Positions 25,618-35,700 of a stretch of 64,000 nt of DNA are shown in pieces; position 1 is the stretch's first letter, and each line of letters begins with the position of its first letter. The stretch is from an uncultured Deferribacteres bacterium (GTDB taxonomy: Bacteria > Zhuqueibacterota > JdFR-76 > DREG01). A program made the translations under genes and the position numbers. Where the stretch lies: NCBI GenBank assembly GCA_913009825.1, contig CAJVYQ010000009.1, positions 44,213 through 108,212 of the forward strand, written 5' to 3'. Below the pieces are notes generated by a model that ran no database searches, was not told the origin of the DNA, and saw only the letters and a program-made list of their open reading frames with translations.

Positions 25618-26646
25618 TCAAAACTTTCCATTCCGTTTTTCAAATTTGGTCGGTTTGCCCAATGATTCGCCATCTTTCATCACCCACGATGCAACCCATT
25701 CTATGATTTGATCCGGTTCAACTTTGGGTTTGCCAAAATAATTAAAAATTTGTGAGGCATCTCCCAACAGAGCTGTTGCGCTCTCATACCCTGTAAACCT
25801 GGGTTGTATCCCCATTAACTTACCCAATTTTGTCGCGACTTCACGGACAGATAATGCCTCAGGGCCGGTTAAATTAATCCTCATTGCCGGTACTTTGCAC
25901 AGCGAAAGGCAGCGAATCAAATAAGCACAAGCATCGCCCTGCCAGATCTGATTAAAATGTCCCATGCTCAAATCAATTGTGGTACCCTCTTTAATTTTTT
26001 TAGCAATATCATGAATGACGCCGTAACGCAGTTCAGTGGCATAAAATAAGCGCACGATACAGGAGGGCGTTTTATTCCGGCGGTTCTCATACTCCAGAAT
26101 CCGTTCTCCGCCCAGGCGGGACATGGCATACTCACCGATTGGCGCCACCTCATCATTTTCATTCGCACCATTTGTCGTAACATCGATGAACTTGTAAACG
26201 TTGCCCGATGAAAGATAAACAATTTTACTGCGCTTAAATCGCGCCATTATTTTCCCAGGCAAATAAGTGTTCATCGCCCAAACAAACGGTTCATTACCGG
26301 TTGCGCCGAATTTCGTTCCCGCCAGTAAAAAAATGTTGGGAGCATCCGGTAAATTCGCTAATTTTTTTTCACTAAACAAATCACATCGGACCGTTTGAAC
26401 ACCAATTTTATCAAGATATGATTGTATCTTTTCATCAGGAAAAACATCAACTCCGATGACATTTCCGCCTGCGTTTATTATTAATTCCGCCAAAGTGGGT
26501 CCCATTTTACCGCCAACACCCAAAATCATGATGTCATCTTTTAATTCCGGCACCGCTTTAAAAATTTCAGGCGATGGCGTAGTCATTTGATTAATCAAAT
26601 CTTTCATTGTATTTAAATGACCTCGATTCAATATTCTCTCTTCCAT
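25618..26646 (-). CDS. NAD-dependent epimerase/dehydratase family protein (extended SDR)
   Basis: 342 aa. A Rossmann glycine motif in IMILGVGGKMGPTLAELI (GxGGxMGP instead of GxxGxxG) is followed by NVIGVDVF. The catalytic segment has SSGNVYKF and Y-x-x-x-R in YAMSRLGGER, where the usual Lys is replaced by Arg, a deviation worth noting. Later segments INLTGPEALSVREVATKLGKLM are typical of sugar-nucleotide or sugar epimerases. Around residue 10-30 there is an extra N-terminal helix. It is in operon with the mini-ORF and the isomerase. Substrate unknown; a sugar or uronate epimerase/dehydratase is plausible. Confidence 0.82.
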   Translation of the reverse strand: MEERILNRGHLNTMKDLINQMTTPSPEIFKAVPELKDDIMILGVGGKMGPTLAELIINAGGNVIGVDVFPDEKIQSYLDKIGVQTVRCDLFSEKKLANLPDAPNIFLLAGTKFGATGNEPFVWAMNTYLPGKIMARFKRSKIVYLSSGNVYKFIDVTTNGANENDEVAPIGEYAMSRLGGERILEYENRRNKTPSCIVRLFYATELRYGVIHDIAKKIKEGTTIDLSMGHFNQIWQGDACAYLIRCLSLCKVPAMRINLTGPEALSVREVATKLGKLMGIQPRFTGYESATALLGDASQIFNYFGKPKVEPDQIIEWVASWVMKDGESLGKPTKFEKRNGKF

Positions 26647-26743
26647 TTGATTATTCGCCTTTAGACAAAATGAGTAAGATTACAACAACTATTCATTCCG
26701 GATTTCACTATCTTATAGCAATTCCTTTTTAAACTGCCGGGTA

Positions 26744-29317
26744 TCAATCCGTTCTCCGACATTTAATATTAATCTTATCACCAATACCAAGTTGAATCAC
26801 TTTTTTCAGTTTTATCGTTAGACACCCCTTATTCAGTTCCCAACTTACCGGCTGTGGTTTTTGATTAATGTCCAACATCACAGATTTTACATTATTATAG
26901 CACGTGTTCCTGGTTGAAAACAGTTGAAAATTGGTGTTCATATTAAATACTTTCAGAATATGAAACGAAATACTTACTGCGGAATTCCGCTGTGAATATT
27001 CCAACCACATCCAAACATTCGGCAGGAAAACAGGAGCATTTAGATGATCAAATTCATCAGGCAAATTTGGGCTTAATTCGATGCTTTTTTGCGGCCAGTT
27101 AACATGAACACCCAGCATGGCCAGATAGCCAAACCAACTGGCGGCGCTGCTCATGTAATAGCGTGCATGGCAATCGGCGAGTCCGGTTTCAGCATTATAA
27201 AACAAACTAAAATTCCAGATATTTCTATTGAGATGAATAAAAACATCATTCATTCTCTTAATTTTTTGCCACGCTTCATCAGTTAGATTATGATAAAAAC
27301 CATTGGCACAAATAAACGTTTCCGCATATCCCGGCCACGATATATTATAACCTTTGTATCGTTCGGGGATAATATTGCCACCGGAAGCCGTTTCGATAGG
27401 CGGCAGGTCGAAATTATCCGTAAGGTTGAAAATCTCTTTTAATACTGTTTTCACCAAATCTTCGGGCAAGAGTTCATCCAGGCCTGCCAGTTGCCGCATC
27501 CACTCACCCGCCAATTGCGATGTAAAACAGTATTCCGATTTTTTATTTGTAACAGGATCTTGGAATTTGTCAAAGTAACGGCCATTGAAAAGATTACTAA
27601 TCAAAGAATTTCGCATCTGTTGCAGCGCTGTATTATAGCGCTTTTCTTTTTGATGTTCAGCAAAAATCCCGGCTAAATTTATTGCAACGGCAAGAGCAGC
27701 CATTGTAACCGATGCGTTGTAAATGAATGCCCCTTTATAATGCTTGCTGTCCCAGGTGGACCCTCCTTCAGGTAAGTGATCGCCATCCCTGTCACTTAAC
27801 AATAACCAGTCAATTGCTTTAAACAGATGAAATTTCATTTGATTTAAGAAAGCGGCATCACCCGTCCATAAATAATATTTATAAATTTGCCACACAAAAG
27901 AAGCGGCAAGATCCGGCCAATGGGTTATCTGATATGCAGAATCTGCCAGACTGCCGATATAACCCTGTAAACTGCCGATCATGTGGCTGATCGATCCGTC
28001 AGGTTGCTGGTTTTTGGCAAATAGCTGCAATTCTACTTTGTCCAATTCAGGGAAAAACAAATGGTAAAAAATATGGGCAACTAACTTCTGGTCCATCGTT
28101 CCAAGGCAGCCTCCCATGTGAAATGGGCTCTCGATGTTGGTAAACAGGCCATCTTTGCTTAACAGTGTATTCGTGGATAAGGTAAATGCATCATTGATGA
28201 GCTTCCGGATATACCATCGGGGCAGATTGGATTGAAATAATAGCTCCTGCCATTCACTTGTCTTACCGCGGAGTTCTTCTTCATTTTCGATTCCGTATCT
28301 GCCTATTTCAACAGCATTTGAGAAGAAATTGCTGTAATAGTGTCCAATATCCGATTCATCTAATTGAATCAAATGGGGCATATACCAACACAAAGCGAAA
28401 CTCAGTTCTCTCTCTTCGGCCGGCTGCAACCCGAGCTTAGCCGAAACGACCCCGGCAGTATAAACTTCTCTATCCCGTTCTTGCCACGGCTCAATGTACG
28501 CATCAATAGTATAATTTGTAAGATTAAGCGTTAAAATACCATTTTGTGAAAAATGAGCAAACAGTTCCTGAAGATCACTTCTTTCAGGATTTGCATTCCA
28601 ATGATCACAAGTCGATATCTCAATATCCGAATCTTTTTTAAAGAATAAACCATACTCACCAATACAATTTTTTCTTTGCCCTGTCTGTTTCTGCTGCGAT
28701 AAAAGCTGAAGCCCCTTAACCAAATCATCTTCATAAAGCTGTTGGTAATTGCCGGAACGATCGTTCCAATACAAGTTCTGTCTATATTGACCCCAGGTAC
28801 GCAATCCACCCACGCCGATAAAATTTTCCAATGAAAAAGCAATTGCCGCATCAATTGGCCGCTTAAGTTTATTCTTCAATTTTATGTTAAATAGAACCAG
28901 TGGCAAGGAAGAATTTTTTACATCATGAGGGATAAGTGGAGAAAAAACCCTGATTTCTATATTTACATGAAGATCATCATCAAGTATTCCGGATTCTGCG
29001 AAGGGATAATGACCATAGTATATGATTTTCCGAACTTTTGGTACAAGCCATTTGGGATTTACACTCAATAATTTGGTGATCTTGTTATTGCCGTCATTCG
29101 TATAAGCCAATAAAAAAGCGCCGTAACTATTTTTGATGGGAACATCCCAATTATTGTTCGTTTGAAAATATTGAAAACTTCCATCCGGCATCCATTCAAA
29201 CGAACCGCAACCAATGCCCCCCAAAGGCACACCTGATTTGAAATGGCGGGCAATATTTTGCTGCGTCGAGATGATCGTTCCCAATTTGTAATTTTTTAGT
29301 CGTTCTAATTCCGACAA
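26744..29317 (-). CDS. GH116-like glycosidase (DUF608/glucosylceramidase-type catalytic region)
   Basis: 857 aa, start TTG at 29317 with AAGG about 10 nt upstream. Residues of about 25-60 match the family N-terminus (GVPLGGIGCGSFEWMPDGSF). An N-terminal beta domain (about 1-340) precedes an (alpha/alpha)6 barrel (about 360-790). The nucleophile region is visible as LPEGGSTWDSKHYKG with E517, and a later SQLAGEWMRQLAG segment near 600 aligns with the acid/base motif (DQxAGQW in known GH116), where the expected Asp appears to be Ser. No signal peptide is seen, so it is probably cytoplasmic and acts on imported oligosaccharides. Not T9SS-tagged. It may be an atypical or divergent family member. 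Confidence 0.78.
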   Translation of the reverse strand: MSELERLKNYKLGTIISTQQNIARHFKSGVPLGGIGCGSFEWMPDGSFQYFQTNNNWDVPIKNSYGAFLLAYTNDGNNKITKLLSVNPKWLVPKVRKIIYYGHYPFAESGILDDDLHVNIEIRVFSPLIPHDVKNSSLPLVLFNIKLKNKLKRPIDAAIAFSLENFIGVGGLRTWGQYRQNLYWNDRSGNYQQLYEDDLVKGLQLLSQQKQTGQRKNCIGEYGLFFKKDSDIEISTCDHWNANPERSDLQELFAHFSQNGILTLNLTNYTIDAYIEPWQERDREVYTAGVVSAKLGLQPAEERELSFALCWYMPHLIQLDESDIGHYYSNFFSNAVEIGRYGIENEEELRGKTSEWQELLFQSNLPRWYIRKLINDAFTLSTNTLLSKDGLFTNIESPFHMGGCLGTMDQKLVAHIFYHLFFPELDKVELQLFAKNQQPDGSISHMIGSLQGYIGSLADSAYQITHWPDLAASFVWQIYKYYLWTGDAAFLNQMKFHLFKAIDWLLLSDRDGDHLPEGGSTWDSKHYKGAFIYNASVTMAALAVAINLAGIFAEHQKEKRYNTALQQMRNSLISNLFNGRYFDKFQDPVTNKKSEYCFTSQLAGEWMRQLAGLDELLPEDLVKTVLKEIFNLTDNFDLPPIETASGGNIIPERYKGYNISWPGYAETFICANGFYHNLTDEAWQKIKRMNDVFIHLNRNIWNFSLFYNAETGLADCHARYYMSSAASWFGYLAMLGVHVNWPQKSIELSPNLPDEFDHLNAPVFLPNVWMWLEYSQRNSAVSISFHILKVFNMNTNFQLFSTRNTCYNNVKSVMLDINQKPQPVSWELNKGCLTIKLKKVIQLGIGDKINIKCRRTD

Positions 29318-29360
29318 GATGGTTTTACCTTTCGACCAAATTTAAGAAAATAGTGCATAA

Positions 29361-29389
29361 TGTAGGTCGATTCGGCGAATCGACCTACA
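29361..29389. repeat. 14-bp-arm palindrome (possible terminator or REP-like)
   Basis: TGTAGGTCGATTCG and its exact inverse flank a single G. The core GATTCGGCGAATC also occurs at 14465-14477 within a degenerate family-3 copy. There is no T-run on either side strong enough for a clear intrinsic terminator. Confidence 0.5.
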
Positions 29390-29466
29390 AACCAACATTA
29401 AATTAAGGATAAATGCAAAGTTTGCTCAACTTGTCCGCCTCCTGGCTGAAAACAATATTTTACAGA

Positions 29467-29596
29467 CCTAATTTGAGCGATTCTTAGTTTGTTTCTACCA
29501 CCCAATGAGGTTTGTCATTCAGGAAGAATCTTGTCAATTCTGTACTCTAAACCAACAAGATTCATCCTGAATGACATAAGAATCGCTCAATTTAGG
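29467..29596. repeat. Family-3 MITE-like element, 5-bp target duplication ACAGA
   Basis: Ends CCTAATTTGAGCGATTCT and AGAATCGCTCAATTTAGG are inverted copies with one mismatch. Inner inverted arms include TGTCATTCAGGA and TCCTGAATGACA. ACAGA occurs immediately outside both borders (29462-29466 and 29597-29601). Confidence 0.8.
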
Positions 29597-29676
29597 ACAG
29601 AGTAATAATATATAATGAGCAGTGGCGGCATCGGATAAAAACTCCAATATATTATTTTCACTTTATAGTTCAATTG

Positions 29677-30696
29677 TCAAAAAGTACCACTAATTGAAAA
29701 TCTGTGGACAGCGGCAAAATATTTCATATTCGAGTATGCGTAATTAACGGTGATGCCAATTTGGGAACTGAGACGATGTTTAAATCCAAACCCGGCGGCA
29801 AAGTTCTCTGCGCTGAAATTCCATTTATAGCCCAATCTTAAAAACAGTATATCCATAAATCCATATTCCGCACCTATACTAACCTTTTCAACATAATCAC
29901 GTGGATGAATGCCGTCAAAACTCAAATAAAATGAATGATTTTTATTAATTGAAGGATAAAAATTTAAAACATCCATGTACACACCGATTGTAAAAATTAA
30001 TGGCAGGGAAAAACTTTCACTCTGTTCCGGAAATTGAATATCTTTGGAGAAATTTCGAGCAGACATAGCAAATGTCAAACTTTTGAAACCGGTTTTATAG
30101 TGGGTGCCAAAATCTATTGCAAATACATCTACGCTGTTGTCAATCGTTTTTTCAGGAGCCAATCCTTTTTGAATTGTACTATTAAACAAATTTTGTGTTA
30201 CATATTTCACCGTTGTACCTACAAAAAATTTATTCGAAATCATTCTTGCATAACTCAATCCCGCGGCATATTCATCAATAGTAAACTCACCTGTTTCCCG
30301 ATAATTAAAGAATTCACGGTCTGCTAATGAGATTTCTGTTCCATAGAATGTGCCATAATCCATTGCAATGAGGCTGACACCAATGACGCCGAATTTGCCA
30401 AAATTATAAGCCAGAGCAGCGGCATTTTGAGTGATATCTGCAAACCACATATTTCGTTCTATGCAGTAAGCGCCTCCCTCAATAGAAGCGATGCCGGCAG
30501 GATTCCAAAATATTACGGAGGGATCTTTATCTTGAGCGATAAAACTGCCACCCAAACCGGCAGCCCTGGCGCCAACACCAATATTCAAAAATGTCATTCC
30601 TGCCTGGGCTGTCTTTTTAATTTGCGGATAAGCCCGGCTGTAAAAAATGGTTAGCCCTAATATAGAAACAATCAATATCGTATTTATTGATTTCAT
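29677..30696 (-). CDS. PorV/PorQ-like outer-membrane protein (cassette 2)
   Basis: 339 aa. Signal peptide (TILIVSILGLTIFYSRAYPQ) then TFLNIGVGARAAGLGGSF and DKDPSVIFWNPAGIAS, the same N-terminal signature as the cassette-1 PorV. The remaining barrel ends with FSISGTF. GGAG lies 7 nt before the ATG. It is the last gene of the long minus-strand operon, 19 bp after the FN3 protein. Comparison by eye shows clear paralogy with 4208-5233 in motif order and length but considerable divergence, so the two cassettes are not a recent duplication. Role as for the other copy. Confidence 0.88.
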   Translation of the reverse strand: MKSINTILIVSILGLTIFYSRAYPQIKKTAQAGMTFLNIGVGARAAGLGGSFIAQDKDPSVIFWNPAGIASIEGGAYCIERNMWFADITQNAAALAYNFGKFGVIGVSLIAMDYGTFYGTEISLADREFFNYRETGEFTIDEYAAGLSYARMISNKFFVGTTVKYVTQNLFNSTIQKGLAPEKTIDNSVDVFAIDFGTHYKTGFKSLTFAMSARNFSKDIQFPEQSESFSLPLIFTIGVYMDVLNFYPSINKNHSFYLSFDGIHPRDYVEKVSIGAEYGFMDILFLRLGYKWNFSAENFAAGFGFKHRLSSQIGITVNYAYSNMKYFAAVHRFSISGTF

Positions 30697-30715
30697 TTTA
30701 AAGCTCCATCATAAT

Positions 30716-32695
30716 TTACCGAATAATGATAAATTTACCGGTTTCTCTTTGTCCGGTTTTATTATCTTCCACCACATAAATATAAATTCCTGCCGCCGGG
30801 AAAAGATTATCATCGGTCAACATCGGCGACCAGTGCTCCGTACCACTTTCAGATTGGTGATGGAAAGTTTTCACCAAATCACCGTTGACTGTAAAAACGC
30901 GTATCGTACAATCCTCAGTTAAATTGGCGAAAGTAATACGGTTTCGTTCCCCACTCCAGTGATTTACCTGGTGATAATTATATGGATTGGGAACAACCCT
31001 CACTTTAGATATGTTTTTTGCCGTCCCGAGAAAAGGCCGGGAGGGAATATTGATACGATTGTAATGTCCCGTGCTTTCTATTCCTTCGGAATTCATTGCC
31101 GTGACATAATAATAATAAGAGACACCTATATTAACATTTAAGGTATCAATGTATTGGGTTTCATTAGCCGAAACTTCATCATGAAAAAGATAATCGCCAA
31201 AATATGTCCCCTCCTTCCGGTAGATTCTATATGCAGCAATTTCACCAACGTCCGGAGCTGTCCAATTTAATGTAACCTGCTTTCCACCAGCCCTAACCGT
31301 TAAATTTTGCGGCTGCGAAGGCCCCATAGGAATACTAACATTTTTTGAAAGATAATGATCCCAGTTCCATTGTGCCCGTCCAACCGTCTGAAACAGCGAA
31401 TCTTTTCCGGAATTCAGGAATTTATTTTTTTCATCCTGAGCGATTTCGCCATTAAACCATTTGAGGCCCACTTCTTTACACCTTTCAACATTGGGCCCTT
31501 TGGCGGCATGGACAAAAACCAGGGAGATACTATCACCGGGAGATAATTGATAAGGGCCGAATCCCATCCAGAAACTCTGGTAATATCGTTGGGGTGGCGC
31601 GGTTAAATCAGGATGAGCCCGGTGGCCCGGGATGCCTTGATTTAACATATTATCCCAGGTTAATGCGTCTTGCCAGTTTCTAACATCAAATTTTGATGCC
31701 CAACCGGTTGTGAACGGTTGACCGGGATCATTTGTGTGATCGGCTGCGGAACGATCTGTATGTAATACTCCATAACCGGCATACATCGCCGATACAAATT
31801 CTCCCACATCATAAATATCCTTAGGATTATAGCGGCTGTCGTCTACATATCGTTCGGGGAAGGGGTCGCCGCGATCATCGATGGGAATATCCGGATCATC
31901 GCCGTCAAACCCGTACATAATTCTGATGCTGTCGGCGGGTTCCCTGCCGTAATAGTCTACATAATTATCATGATCTCCGGTGTCATTAAATGAATGCAGC
32001 TTTTCACCTTTGATACACGGGAGAAGCAGCGTCGACCAGTATACCACATATAATTCCGGAATATCGTTGTCGGGATGTTCAATCGTAACGGGATTTTCAT
32101 CAAAATTACCGGTATTTTTTAAAACAACTTTTTCGATGATATAATCATCATGCTCACGGTTGGCCCAGGCATAATAGGTGCGTTTAATAACTACGCCTGC
32201 ATCAGTCATTTCCCAATCTTCAACCATTTCATCTGAAATTAAATTGTGATTAACGCGGAAAAAATCTCCTTCTTCTTCAACCTGATTTGTCCTTTCCGTG
32301 CCATCCGGATCAATCACAGTTGTGGTTGTCCTCAAAGACCGGAAGGTTTTTCTGACCCGGTATTCCATGGGAGTCGAGGTTCCGGTTTCAGGTGTATATG
32401 CTTCTTTTATTTCATGGAACACGCCGCTGGGACCGGTCCAGTTTCGCACCACTATTTTTATGAGTACGCCGGCGCTGCATGAACGCATGCCTCCCGGGGA
32501 GACCTTAGAATCCTCATGCCCGCCCGGCCATTTAAGATAAGCGCCGCGATAGTAGGAATCATCCGGACCTCCTCCGGCAGCATCATGCAGCGTGCCGGCA
32601 TATAATTCACTTTGGGCCTGGGCATGAACTGAAAACGGTGTATAGAAAAATATGAAGAATAACAAGGCGTCTACAAAAGCCGTTTTTACATTCAT
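30716..32695 (-). CDS. Secreted FN3-containing protein with variant C-terminal domain (cassette 2 middle gene)
   Basis: 659 aa. Signal peptide (ALLFFIFFYTPFSVHAQ). The N-terminal 430 residues are rich in aromatic and acidic residues (YYRGAYLKWPGGHEDS, YGFDGDDPDIPIDDRGDPF, SFWMGFGPYQLSPGDSIS). An FN3 domain occupies about 465-555 (PQNLTVRAGGKQVTLNWTAP ... GVSYYYYVTAMNSEGIES), and the end is the VVPNPYNYHQ-type module finishing GKFIIIR. Order of parts and position match the cassette-1 protein at 5263-8490, including a 'FxSGPFxLKxGQ / FGPYQLSPGD' segment before the FN3. A surface partner of the TBDR is proposed. GAGG lies 8 nt before ATG. Confidence 0.76.
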   Translation of the reverse strand: MNVKTAFVDALLFFIFFYTPFSVHAQAQSELYAGTLHDAAGGGPDDSYYRGAYLKWPGGHEDSKVSPGGMRSCSAGVLIKIVVRNWTGPSGVFHEIKEAYTPETGTSTPMEYRVRKTFRSLRTTTTVIDPDGTERTNQVEEEGDFFRVNHNLISDEMVEDWEMTDAGVVIKRTYYAWANREHDDYIIEKVVLKNTGNFDENPVTIEHPDNDIPELYVVYWSTLLLPCIKGEKLHSFNDTGDHDNYVDYYGREPADSIRIMYGFDGDDPDIPIDDRGDPFPERYVDDSRYNPKDIYDVGEFVSAMYAGYGVLHTDRSAADHTNDPGQPFTTGWASKFDVRNWQDALTWDNMLNQGIPGHRAHPDLTAPPQRYYQSFWMGFGPYQLSPGDSISLVFVHAAKGPNVERCKEVGLKWFNGEIAQDEKNKFLNSGKDSLFQTVGRAQWNWDHYLSKNVSIPMGPSQPQNLTVRAGGKQVTLNWTAPDVGEIAAYRIYRKEGTYFGDYLFHDEVSANETQYIDTLNVNIGVSYYYYVTAMNSEGIESTGHYNRINIPSRPFLGTAKNISKVRVVPNPYNYHQVNHWSGERNRITFANLTEDCTIRVFTVNGDLVKTFHHQSESGTEHWSPMLTDDNLFPAAGIYIYVVEDNKTGQRETGKFIIIR

Positions 32696-32722
32696 TTGAT
32701 TTTCCTCATTGCTGTCATCACA

Positions 32723-35700
32723 TTAAAAATAAAATTTAATCCCAAACCAAAAATCTCTTGGGCTCATATATGTGATGTACGTTCTTTTAGGCATAAATTC
32801 ATATTCAACTTCATCGCCGGGTTTTAATCCAAGCTCCTTTATCCTCATCATATAGATTTTAAACTCCTGCTCCCAGGAACGGTCTTGAGCTGCAAATATC
32901 CGGTCGTATTGTCCCCCTTCCTCATCACGTCCAACCCAATTACCTGTACCACGGTCTAACAGGTTAAAATTCTTATGATTGAACAAATTATAAATGTCTA
33001 AATAAAAGGCGGCATTGATAACGCTGATAGTAAATTTCTTTTCTATTTTTAAATTACAATTTTGATACGCCATCCATTGCCAATTGAGTATATGCGACTC
33101 AATTTTACCTGTAGGGTCATAGTGAAATTTGGGCCCGGGTTTGTATAAATAAGATATATTAATGCTCCAGCCACCCAACGGTCTGGACAACGGACCCAGT
33201 ATTGATAATTTAGGCCCCCATTTGACGGGTGTATGAAAATTAGACAGGAGTTTGTATCGTGAAACCGGCTGCCAGACAACACGTGCCCGTGTCGCAGCAT
33301 CAGCCGCGATATAGGCATCATTCTTTACAGGATCCAGGGGGGCAATATTTTTCCCGGTCGTATATCCAATTTCTTTGTAGACAGTCTCTAAACTCAGGGA
33401 GAAATTAAAAAACCGGCCGCGACGGCGGTCCAGTCTTATTTCATAACCTTTGATATCGCGATATTGTGAAGCATTATAACTCATATAACCGGTAACCGGT
33501 CTGATATCTACTCCTACATAGGTGTGCTGGTTGCGTTGATCTTTATAAAATGCCGAAATATTACCGGTACATAAATTGAAAATATTCTGCTCAAATCCAA
33601 TTTCGTATGCCACCGTTACAGGCATTTTTAAAAATGCATTCCCCACCCTTTCCAAATACTCTAACGTACCAAACCGGTTCCAATAAAGCACATTCGGATC
33701 AGGGATTTGAGTGAAATGACCATAGTTAAAGTAGAGTTTGCTATTTTCTGTAATTGGGTGAGATACGCCAATTCTTGGACTTAGATGATATTTAACCGGA
33801 ACCTCTCTTTTAGGATATCCGGCCCGAAAAGCATATACGGAATCTTTGCTTGTCAGGCTGTTCGTTTGATTAGGCCAATAGGGATAATCCACCATATCAT
33901 ACCATGGCGATTCGGGAACAAAAAAATCACCGCGCAGCCCAACGTTTAGAACAAATCCTTCAAATTCCATTTTATCCTGAATATAAAGAGCGCCATGCAT
34001 TTGTTGGATATGATATTTGTTATCATCCCGAATACCCGTACCTAATGAATCCAGCCGGATAACCCAGCGGTGTTCATTAATGTCGGAATATGTTAGATCA
34101 AGCCCGGCCTTGATTTGATGATGCCGATTGATCTGGCCGGTTATATTGGACTTCAAGTTGTAAGAGTGCATCCGGGAATCATCAAAAGCCCGGCCTTCGC
34201 CAATACCGTATAAATAATAGTTGTTTTGATCTTTCCCGCCGGAACCAACCTCTGGATAATAGAATCCTCTTGGAAATGATGGATAGCCAACCGAATCTCC
34301 CTTTGTATTTATTAACCAAAAAACCTTCCTGGGGGTACCATCGGGATTTCTCTCGACCCAATCGGCAGGATTACCCTTATATTTATTGAATTGACCTTGA
34401 AGCTGCACCTCGTAAAATGTAGAAGGGGAGATCACGTGATTGAATTTTAGACCGAAATTATTCCTTTTCCAATTAATAATATTCGAGTTGTTATCGACGG
34501 CGTACATTCGATCTGCATGTTCTTTGTTGTAAACATTATAATTTATTATATAGGCACCATCATCACTTTTTACATAGGTATGAAGATCATTATTGCCCAT
34601 GCCGGCGGCATGTGTTCTGCTTAAAATACCGGAAAAAGTAAGATACATGTTAGGATTAATATTATCAAAAATATTAAACTGCCCGATTTTCTCTTTCACC
34701 CCCGGCGCCACAAGCTGCCAGGGATAGGCTGAAAATTCTTCCCTGTAACCTGCCGAAAAAGTTATTTTAGGTAAAACCGGGATAACTTTCCCCGACAATG
34801 CCGGGAAAAGAGGACCGCCGATGCTTCCCTCGAATACATAATCCGCAACATCGCCATAGTGCAGCACCTCAGGTCGATGTTGATAATCCCACAATTTTTT
34901 TGCATTCTCCGGAGACAGCTTGTCTTTATTCGCCGAACTTTTCGCCCACTTATTCCATCCCCAAAAGTCCGGAGCGCCGTCTTTGTTGCGATCGACATCG
35001 TTATCATTTTCATCATACCAATGATAGATTTTTTGACCGAGAATATTTTCATACTTTGAATCACTTCTGTTAACGGCAAAATGTTGAAATCTGCCCCAAT
35101 CCCACCAATCATCATTGGACCAGGCATAAGGACCAAAATGTTTTAAAGCTGCCGGGCTGCGCTTATAATTAATAGAGCCCGTGTAGCGACTGCCCGGTTT
35201 CTTAGTTACTACATTCACAATCCCCGACCGTGCGTTCCCGTATTCAGCATCAAACCCGCCGGTAAGCACTTCAACTTCAGAAACCATTCCCATATTAATC
35301 TGTGTGTAGGGTCTGTTGTTGCGCTCGTCATTCATATTGAGCCCATCGACGATAAAGTTAATTTCATCTTCATATCCGCCGCGGATAACAAGACCCATCA
35401 TATCCGTGGAAATACCCACAACATTGGTCATTAATTCCTCCATATTATCTGCAGGAATCAACTCAATTACATCTGCCGTCACTGTCGAAACACTATTTGA
35501 AACATCTTTTCTAACCCCTTTTCTTTCCGCAGTAACAATAATTTCTTCACCCTCCAATACCTGGATTGTTAGTTCAAAATCGACTTCCGTAGTCCTGCCG
35601 ATATTGACCTGCACACCGATTCTTGTTTGCGTCGCATATCCAATCATTCTGGCTGAAATCTTATACCTGCCGGGCGGTAAATTGAGTATATAATAATATC

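Larger units (their letters stand above)
29318..29676. other. Intergenic region with palindrome and family-3 element
   Basis: No gene. It holds a 29-nt near-perfect palindrome at 29361-29389 and the family-3 MITE-like element at 29467-29596. The region separates the end of the nine-gene operon from the GH116-like gene. Confidence 0.5.
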
